From the NCBI GenBank assembly GCA_017538635.1, contig JAFYIM010000107.1:1-5195 (forward strand): a stretch of 5,195 bases of DNA, in the 5' to 3' direction. Shown piece by piece: positions 1-5,195 of this stretch. The stretch comes from a bacterium. Its GTDB lineage: Bacteria; UBA3054. How positions within the stretch are numbered: position 1 is the stretch's first letter; the number at the start of each line of letters is the position of its first letter. The notes beneath the pieces were generated by a model. That model was not told where the DNA came from and did no database searches. It saw only the letters and a list, made by a program, of their open reading frames with translations. The translations under genes and the position numbers were made by a program.

Positions 1-1
1 C

Positions 2-760
2 GTAATGCACTTTTCCGCCTTTGCGGCCGTCGGCGAATCCGTCGAACACCCCGACATGTATTACAAGAACAACGTGGCCCAGACGCTGACTTTGGTCACC
101 GCCTGCAAGGATTTCGGCATCAACAATTTCATCTTCTCTTCGACCTGCGCCACTTACGGTGACGTCAAGAAAGTGCCAATAAGCGAAGACACGCCGATCG
201 CTCCCCTCAATCCCTACGGCTGGTCCAAGCGCATGGTCGAGCTGATCCTTGACGACTTCAGCAAAGCCTACGGCATGCACTACTGCATCTTCCGCTACTT
301 CAACGCCGCCGGCGCCGATCCGGAAGGCCAATTAAGGGAACGCCATGATCCCGAAACGCACCTCATCCCGCTGGTTCTCCAGGTCGCCAAGGGAAAGCGC
401 CAGAACATCAAAGTCTTCGGAACCGATTATCCGACGCCCGACGGCACCTGTATCAGGGACTACATCCATGTGGACGATCTTTCCGACGCTCACATCCTGG
501 GCCTTGAATATCTGAAGAGAGAGAAGAAGAACGGCATCTTCAACCTGGGCTCCGAAAACGGTTTCTCCGTCCGCGAAGTTATCGACGTCTGCCGCAAGGT
601 GACAGGCAGTGAGATACCCGAAGTCATGGTGGAACGCCGCCCGGGCGACGCGCCGAAACTGGTCGCCGACTCCACGAAGGCCAAGACCATCCTCGGTTGG
701 CAGCCCAAGGAGAGCGAACTCGAATACATCGTTGAGACTGCTTGGAAAAGCATGAAATGA
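2..760 (+). CDS. galE: UDP-glucose 4-epimerase (GalE), 5' end missing
   Basis: This gene encodes an NAD-dependent cytoplasmic epimerase that interconverts UDP-glucose and UDP-galactose (Leloir pathway, UDP-sugar supply for polysaccharides). The frame is open to the left edge: a Val codon precedes the first Met, giving VMHF, an internal GalE motif, so that Met is not the start. About 75-80 N-terminal residues, including the Rossmann GxxGxxG loop, lie outside the window. Counting that Met as residue 1, visible hallmarks are VGESV (9-13), NNV (22-24), SSTCATYG (45-52) with T47 in the place of the catalytic Ser/Thr, the YxxxK pair Y71/K75 in NPYGWSK, RYFNAAGA (97-104), DYPTPDGT (141-148), RDYIHVDDL (151-159), FNLGS (179-183) and RRPGD (211-215). 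The position matching E. coli Tyr299 appears to be Leu219. The C-terminal end, with stop TGA at 758-760, is normal for the family. The next gene follows after 15 bases in the same frame. A related UDP-sugar epimerase is possible, but the motif set favours GalE. Confidence 0.95.
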   Translation, partial: VMHFSAFAAVGESVEHPDMYYKNNVAQTLTLVTACKDFGINNFIFSSTCATYGDVKKVPISEDTPIAPLNPYGWSKRMVELILDDFSKAYGMHYCIFRYFNAAGADPEGQLRERHDPETHLIPLVLQVAKGKRQNIKVFGTDYPTPDGTCIRDYIHVDDLSDAHILGLEYLKREKKNGIFNLGSENGFSVREVIDVCRKVTGSEIPEVMVERRPGDAPKLVADSTKAKTILGWQPKESELEYIVETAWKSMK

Positions 761-766
761 TCAATT

Positions 767-770
767 GGTG
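767..770 (+). promoter_or_regulatory. Weak ribosome binding site of the transglutaminase-like gene
   Basis: GGTG lies five bases before the ATG at 776 and is the only Shine-Dalgarno-like string in the 15-base gap after galE. It is a poor, closely spaced site, so translation may depend on coupling to galE termination at 758-760. The start itself is well fixed: the galE stop is in frame 18 bases upstream, and the ATG opens a textbook signal peptide. Confidence 0.35.
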
Positions 771-775
771 AAATT

Positions 776-2596
776 ATGAAAAAAATTATTCTGCTTCTGG
801 CCGTTTTTGCTTTTGCATTAACTTCTGTCTCTTTGGCGGAAGAGAGCAACACGGTCGCGAAAGTGTCCGTCGACATGCCGGCCATCACTCAGGCGATCCA
901 CCGCATCACGCTTGAGAATTGGACGCCGAAGAAGTTCGAGCAATTGTCCACCGCTGTGGCTCAGAATCCTCCGTACGCCTACTATGTGCTGGCTCTGACG
1001 CAGTGGATGGTGAACAACTACGATCCGGCGAAGATCAAGGAAGAATCCTGGTGTTCGATGGTTGGTCTTCAGCGCTGGTGCACGTTCCTCCACGCGCACA
1101 GAAGGGAGCTTTCTAACCTTGACAAGAAGTTCCTCAACTACATCATGTCGAACAGGGATTTCACGGAGAACTTCTTCGAAGCCTATTCTTCAAAGGACAA
1201 TCTGGAAAACGTCATGCGTATCCTGCAGGAGTACTACCTCCAGCGCACAGATACCTTCCCTAAGTACAACAAGCTGGCCATCGGCTTGGCCATCGTTTGG
1301 GACCAGCCGCTTTCCGCCAAGCCCCACGGACAGGTTCCGGACGGCGCGGTCGTTCCCAACAGCGACACGGACTTGGAGCGTTATGATTTCTGGGTGCAGT
1401 CCAACGAGAAGGGTTTCGTCGAGTGCAACTTTACAAAGACCGATCCCGGCATCATCAAGTTCATAATCAACGCCAATGCGCCGATTTCCGAACTGGCCTG
1501 GGCCCAGCAGCACACGCATTACACGAGAAGCAGGCTCGGCAACGCCTACGGCTCCATCCATTACGTCTATGAGCGCGTGGAGAAGGGCCAGTACAGCTGG
1601 CCGCATGAGATTTACTCCCTTAAGGAGATCAAGAAAAGAGGCGGCATCTGCTGCGACCAGGCTTACTATTCCTCGACGGTCGGCAAGGCCGGCGGCGTTC
1701 CCACGCTTTATTTCGGCGGTTCCGGCCGCGTCGGTTGGCACGCCTGGTTAGGGTACCTGAAGGACAACGACACTTGGGATCTGGAATGCGGCCGCTATTC
1801 CTCGCAGAATTACGTGGTCGGCCACGCCGCCGATCCGCAGACCGGCGAGAACATGACGGACCATCAGCTTCTGCTCCTGACCGACGACGTTTACACCAAG
1901 GACGACTACAAGCAGGCCAACCGCATGGTCTATATGTCGCACGTCTTTTCCTTTACCAAATACCCGGAAAGAGCTCTGGAGATAATCGACAACGCCATCA
2001 AGCTGGCCCCCAAGAACGTTTACGCCTGGAACTTCAAGACGCAGCTTTTGGAGAAGACTAATTCCACCAACCTGGTCGCTCACCTTGACGCCATGATCGG
2101 TCAGTTCCGTTACATTGAGGATATTACCGCCGCCTGCCGCCAGAAGCTTATCAAGGCCGCCAGAGCCGCCGGCAACGAGGAGCTGGCCGTTCAGATGGAG
2201 AAGAAGATCATCGACACGACCAAAAAGGATCGTTACGACCTCAGTCTGAAAGTTTACCGCGACCGCGCCACCCAGCTCATGAGCGAAGGCAAGTGGAAAG
2301 AAGCTGGCGACGAAGTCAGGAAATTTGTAAAGAAATTCAACAAGGAATCCGCGGACTGCATGAGCATCACGGCCTGGTTCGTAAGGGCCGCGATCTCTAA
2401 CGACCAGATAACGGAAGCCAACAAGACTTTCCGCAACTTCAAGTCCTGCGTGGACTGGAACGACAAATTCTTCAAGCAGATCAGGGAGATGACCTTGTCT
2501 CTTGGCAAAGAAGTTGACGAGGCCAACAGGGTCCACAGCCGCAAACAGGCTTCAGGCGGCAAGGATAAGGACGAAGAAGAGGAAGAAGAAGATTAA
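776..2596 (+). CDS. Exported transglutaminase-like protein with TPR-like C-terminal region
   Basis: This complete 606-residue protein has no name I recognise. It starts with a Sec signal peptide: MKK, a Leu/Ala/Phe-rich core, then SLA with likely cleavage after A21, so it acts outside the cytoplasm. Residues about 25-240 are helical-looking and unassigned. Residues about 240-345 resemble the transglutaminase-like (papain-fold) superfamily: RGGICCDQA (288-296) fits the GxCxDxA nucleophile motif with C292 as best candidate, followed by GGVPT (306-310), GWHAW (320-324) with H322, and WDLECGRY (334-341), where D335 or E337 could be the third catalytic residue. Residues 381-414 fit TPR spacing (A400, I404, A407, P412), and 494-524 look like a weaker second repeat (A510, V514, F517). 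The tail is strongly acidic (597-606). Members of this superfamily include proteases, amidases and protein cross-linkers; the activity and substrate here are unknown. The gene sits 15 bases after galE and 23 before the GH3 gene, suggesting co-transcription. The transglutaminase-like call is fairly firm, the function is not. Confidence 0.85.
   Translation: MKKIILLLAVFAFALTSVSLAEESNTVAKVSVDMPAITQAIHRITLENWTPKKFEQLSTAVAQNPPYAYYVLALTQWMVNNYDPAKIKEESWCSMVGLQRWCTFLHAHRRELSNLDKKFLNYIMSNRDFTENFFEAYSSKDNLENVMRILQEYYLQRTDTFPKYNKLAIGLAIVWDQPLSAKPHGQVPDGAVVPNSDTDLERYDFWVQSNEKGFVECNFTKTDPGIIKFIINANAPISELAWAQQHTHYTRSRLGNAYGSIHYVYERVEKGQYSWPHEIYSLKEIKKRGGICCDQAYYSSTVGKAGGVPTLYFGGSGRVGWHAWLGYLKDNDTWDLECGRYSSQNYVVGHAADPQTGENMTDHQLLLLTDDVYTKDDYKQANRMVYMSHVFSFTKYPERALEIIDNAIKLAPKNVYAWNFKTQLLEKTNSTNLVAHLDAMIGQFRYIEDITAACRQKLIKAARAAGNEELAVQMEKKIIDTTKKDRYDLSLKVYRDRATQLMSEGKWKEAGDEVRKFVKKFNKESADCMSITAWFVRAAISNDQITEANKTFRNFKSCVDWNDKFFKQIREMTLSLGKEVDEANRVHSRKQASGGKDKDEEEEEED
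2561..2593 (+). repeat. Low-complexity GA-rich tract encoding an acidic tail
   Basis: The last codons of the transglutaminase-like gene are almost all AAG, GAT, GAC, GAA or GAG, giving a purine-rich strand that encodes Lys/Asp and then a run of six Glu closed by Asp. It is a run of similar codons, not a tandem duplication with a fixed unit. The tract contains Shine-Dalgarno-like strings (AAGGA, GAGGAAG) shortly before the real ribosome binding site of the next gene, which could slow ribosomes or hold them near that start; this is inference. Such tracts are prone to length variation. Confidence 0.6.
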
Positions 2597-2607
2597 AAAT
2601 TTTAAGC

Positions 2608-2613
2608 AAGGAG
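2608..2613 (+). promoter_or_regulatory. Shine-Dalgarno site of the GH3 gene
   Basis: AAGGAG is a near-perfect Shine-Dalgarno sequence, six bases before the ATG at 2620. It decides the start of the GH3 gene, together with the signal peptide that begins at this ATG. It is much stronger than the site of the preceding gene, so the hydrolase may be made independently and at a higher rate from the shared message. Confidence 0.85.
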
Positions 2614-2619
2614 ACACCA

Positions 2620-5195
2620 ATGAGACTGCATCTGACTTTGGCGGCGCTTTTGATTTTCGGCGCTGTAAGTTTTTCCGTAGCGGAAACGCCCGCTCCCAAA
2701 CCCGAGCACGCCGCTCTCTGCCGCCAGGCCGCCGCGGAAGGCATGGTGCTTCTTGAAAACAAGAAAAACGCCCTGCCCATCTTGAAGGGCGAAAAGGTCG
2801 CTCTGATAGGCAAAGCCCAGATCCACTTCAGCCAGACCGGCTACGGAAGCGGTTATGTCAACGCCTATTATTCCGTCAACTTCTTGATGGGCGCCGAGAG
2901 CAGAGCGGAAGCCGGCGATATAACGATCTGCAAAGAGCTTTCCGACAAATACAAAGCCGAGGAGAATTATTTCCCCACTTTGGAAGAGCTGAAAACAGTA
3001 GCCCAGGATTATCCAGCCGCTTTCGTCTTTATCTCCCGCAACTGCGGCGAGGGCAGCGCCAGGCAGCTTTGGAAAGGCGATTACTATCTGACCGACGACG
3101 AAGAGAAACTCCTCGACATTACGACGAAAGCCGGTTTCGACAAAGTAATAGTGGTCGTAAACAGCGGCGCTTTGATAGACCTTTCCTTCGTCGATCTTTA
3201 CCCCATCGACGCGCTTCTTTTGGTCTGGCAGCCCGGCATGGAAGGCGGCAACGCCTTCTGGGATGTCGCGCTGGGAATTGTTTCTCCCTGCGGCAAACTG
3301 GCCGATACCATTCCCAAAAAATACAGCGATTACCCAGCCTCCTCAAGCTTCAGGGAAAGCAGCGAATATACGGAATACAAAGAAGACATTTATGTCGGCT
3401 ACCGCTATTTTGAGACCTTCGATCCGAGAGGCCTGAAAGTCCGCTATCCCTTCGGCTACGGTCTTTCCTACACCAGTTTCCTCTACGAATACATCAATCC
3501 TTCCTTCGACAACAATGCTTTCACCATTGAGGCGAAAGTGAAAAACACCGGAAAGTTTGCCGGCCGCGAAGTGCTGCAGGTCTATTACTCCTGTCCGCAG
3601 GGCAGTCTTGGCAAACCGGCTGTCGAGCTCGGCGCTTACAAGAAGACCAAACTCCTGCAGCCCGGCGAAAGCGAAGTCGTGAAGATCTCTTTCCCGATCA
3701 ATCAAATGAAGAGCTTCGACGAAAAGAGCAACTGCTTTGTCATGGAAAACGGCGAATACAATTTTTACTTCGGCAATTCCGTTGTGGACGCCAGACTGAA
3801 GGGCACTGTGGGCACCTACACCATGTCCTGCCCCAGCACAGTGGAAAGATCAAATGCCAAGCTTCCGCCGCCTGTCCTGCTTTCCAACGTTCTGAAAGCC
3901 GACGGCACCTATGACCTGCCCTATCAGGGAACGATAGCGGATCAGGAAGAGCTTGGTCTCGTCAAGGACGACGGACACATCACTTCGCCCTTCAGTTTCA
4001 GGTTGCGTTCCTGGAACGCCTGGACCGGCAACAATTTGGATTTCTCACAGGGTATGGACCTGATAGTTCCGAAGGGGAACTGGGTGGAATATCTTATTAA
4101 CATTTCCGAAGAGAAAGAGCATGAGTTAACGCTTATAACCCTCGGCGCTTCAAAACTCGCCGTTGCTCTGGATATGGGAGAATACGTTGACATGCCTGTC
4201 ACGTCAGAACCACCGACTGTTCCTGTGAGGACTTTCCGTTTCTATGCCAAGCCCGGCTATCACAGGCTGAAAATAAAGAACACCAGTCCTGATGACCACG
4301 CTCGGATCGGCGGTCTGGCCATCGACGCCGGCAGCGGTCTCGGAAGAATGGGCTATTTGGTACAAAATTTTCCCGAAGGAAAAGACATGTCATTCGAGGA
4401 GGTCGTCAGCGATCCCGGCAAGATATTTGAGTTCCTCGATTCTCTTTCTATGGAAGATCTCGCTTTCCTTGCCAGCGGACACGGCAGCGCCATAAACGCC
4501 ACCGGCAGCATCGGCGCCATGCCCGAACGCAACGTGGAAGCGCTCGAGACCTCAGACGGACCGGCGGGACTGCGCCTTGATACTCCCCAGACCGCCTGGC
4601 CTGTGGAAGCGCTTTTAGCCTGCACCTGGGACACCGAGCTTCTCTACAAGATCGGCGAAGCCCTAAGGGAGGAAATGGAAGCTGCCGGCGTCGCCATTTG
4701 GCTGGCTCCGGGCCTTAACATTCACAGGGACCCCCTCTGCGGCCGCAACTTCGAGTATTATTCCGAAGATCCTTATCTTACGGGAACGCTGGCCGCCGCC
4801 ATCATAAAGGGCGTGCAATCAAAGGGCGACCGCGGCGTCGAAATGAAGCACTTCTGCGCCAACAACCGCGAGGAAAACCGTCTTAACAACGATTCCAGAG
4901 TGAGTATCAGAGCGCTGAGGGAAATTTACCTCAGGGCTTTTGAGATCGCCGTGAAAGAAGCCCAGCCCTGGGCCATCATGGCCTCCTATAACTGCTACAA
5001 CGGCATCCACACCGCCGAATCGAAAGCGCTGCTGACAGACCTTCTCAGGAACGAGTGGGGCTTCAAGGGCTTTGTTACGACCGACTGGGGCAGCCAGAGC
5101 GTCGGCTGGAAAGAAATTAAAGCCGGCTGCAACGTGCAGATGCCCTGGGGCGAAGGCAATGAGCTTATCGCGGCCTACAAAGCCGGCCTTATCTC
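2620..5195 (+). CDS. Exported GH3 glycosidase, rearranged domain order, CBM6-like insert, 3' end missing
   Basis: This is a glycoside hydrolase family 3 enzyme, probably a beta-glucosidase or beta-xylosidase type exo-hydrolase releasing sugars from beta-linked oligosaccharides. It is open to the window end (858 codons). Domains in order: Sec signal peptide 1-21 (SVA, then ET); GH3 alpha/beta domain about 30-287, with AAAEGMVLLEN (37-47), CGEGSAR (142-148), QPGMEGG (204-210), YVGYRYFE (258-265) and FGYGLSYTSF (278-287); fibronectin-III-like domain about 290-395 (KNTGKFAGREVLQVYY, 308-323); CBM6/35-like beta-sandwich about 430-570 (GNWVEYLI 486-493, KPGYHRLKI 544-552); then the TIM barrel from about 590, with DGPAGLR (646-652), APGLNIHRDPLCGRNFEYYS (696-715), KHF (743-745) and TTDWG (820-824). 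D822 is the expected nucleophile and E144 the likely acid/base. The usual GH3 order is barrel first; the reversed order is known from rumen bacteria such as Butyrivibrio. The barrel end is missing. Sugar specificity cannot be read from the sequence. Confidence 0.93.
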   Translation, partial: MRLHLTLAALLIFGAVSFSVAETPAPKPEHAALCRQAAAEGMVLLENKKNALPILKGEKVALIGKAQIHFSQTGYGSGYVNAYYSVNFLMGAESRAEAGDITICKELSDKYKAEENYFPTLEELKTVAQDYPAAFVFISRNCGEGSARQLWKGDYYLTDDEEKLLDITTKAGFDKVIVVVNSGALIDLSFVDLYPIDALLLVWQPGMEGGNAFWDVALGIVSPCGKLADTIPKKYSDYPASSSFRESSEYTEYKEDIYVGYRYFETFDPRGLKVRYPFGYGLSYTSFLYEYINPSFDNNAFTIEAKVKNTGKFAGREVLQVYYSCPQGSLGKPAVELGAYKKTKLLQPGESEVVKISFPINQMKSFDEKSNCFVMENGEYNFYFGNSVVDARLKGTVGTYTMSCPSTVERSNAKLPPPVLLSNVLKADGTYDLPYQGTIADQEELGLVKDDGHITSPFSFRLRSWNAWTGNNLDFSQGMDLIVPKGNWVEYLINISEEKEHELTLITLGASKLAVALDMGEYVDMPVTSEPPTVPVRTFRFYAKPGYHRLKIKNTSPDDHARIGGLAIDAGSGLGRMGYLVQNFPEGKDMSFEEVVSDPGKIFEFLDSLSMEDLAFLASGHGSAINATGSIGAMPERNVEALETSDGPAGLRLDTPQTAWPVEALLACTWDTELLYKIGEALREEMEAAGVAIWLAPGLNIHRDPLCGRNFEYYSEDPYLTGTLAAAIIKGVQSKGDRGVEMKHFCANNREENRLNNDSRVSIRALREIYLRAFEIAVKEAQPWAIMASYNCYNGIHTAESKALLTDLLRNEWGFKGFVTTDWGSQSVGWKEIKAGCNVQMPWGEGNELIAAYKAGLI

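Noticed and set aside
758..778. Possible fusion or readthrough of galE into the next gene, since both are in the same frame
   Set aside because: A TGA stop separates them, the family end of GalE is reached, and a classic signal peptide begins at the ATG at 776, so two separate proteins are expected.
490..888. A 132-codon - strand frame across the galE / transglutaminase-like junction
   Set aside because: It overlaps the conserved galE 3' end and the signal peptide of the next gene, and its translation is Ser/Arg-rich without motifs.
1190..1741. A 183-codon open frame on the - strand
   Set aside because: It is also antisense to the transglutaminase-like gene; its low-complexity composition and lack of motifs mark it as a shadow.
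1748..2536. A 262-codon open frame on the - strand inside the transglutaminase-like gene
   Set aside because: It lies wholly inside a well-supported + strand gene with a signal peptide and catalytic motifs. Its translation shows no recognisable motif, and such antisense frames arise readily in GC-rich coding DNA.
2594..2605. AT-rich AAAATTTT palindrome after the second gene as a possible terminator
   Set aside because: It has no GC-rich stem and is too short, and the strong ribosome binding site directly after it fits a continuous transcript.
2502..2756. A + strand frame spanning the junction of the second and third genes
   Set aside because: It overlaps the ends of two real genes in another frame, and no ribosome binding site or protein motif supports it.

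Overview
The window holds three genes on the + strand, packed head to tail, and both ends cut through a gene. From left to right they are the last ~250 residues of a UDP-glucose 4-epimerase (galE), a complete 606-residue exported protein with a transglutaminase-like core, and the first 858 codons of an exported glycoside hydrolase family 3 (GH3) enzyme that runs off the right end. The gaps are only 15 and 23 bases, with no visible terminator or promoter, so the genes look like one transcription unit. No RNA gene, mobile element, CRISPR array or substantial DNA repeat was seen, and no stretch over 300 bases lacks a gene.

The organism is a bacterium with GC-leaning DNA (by eye somewhat above 50%, not counted) and many GCC, GGC and AAG codons. 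Both downstream proteins begin with classic Sec signal peptides. The GH3 protein has a domain order (alpha/beta domain first, TIM barrel last) typical of enzymes from gut and rumen bacteria. The secreted transglutaminase-like protein with TPR-like segments recalls proteins of the Planctomycetes-Verrucomicrobia-Lentisphaerae group. A gut or rumen member of that group would fit, but this is inference with low confidence.

The most notable gene is the GH3. It is rearranged relative to the textbook order and also seems to carry a CBM6/35-like beta-sandwich of roughly 140 residues between its fibronectin-III-like domain and the catalytic barrel. The nucleophile aspartate (D822) and a candidate acid/base glutamate (E144) can both be seen, so the enzyme is probably active, although two positions next to or within usual motifs differ.

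The likely joint theme is carbohydrate handling: interconversion of UDP-sugars in the cytoplasm, then two exported proteins, one hydrolysing oligosaccharides and one with a papain-like Cys/His site acting on an unknown protein or peptide substrate. The link between the transglutaminase-like protein and the hydrolase rests only on their adjacency. I do not see strong evidence for an entirely new system.
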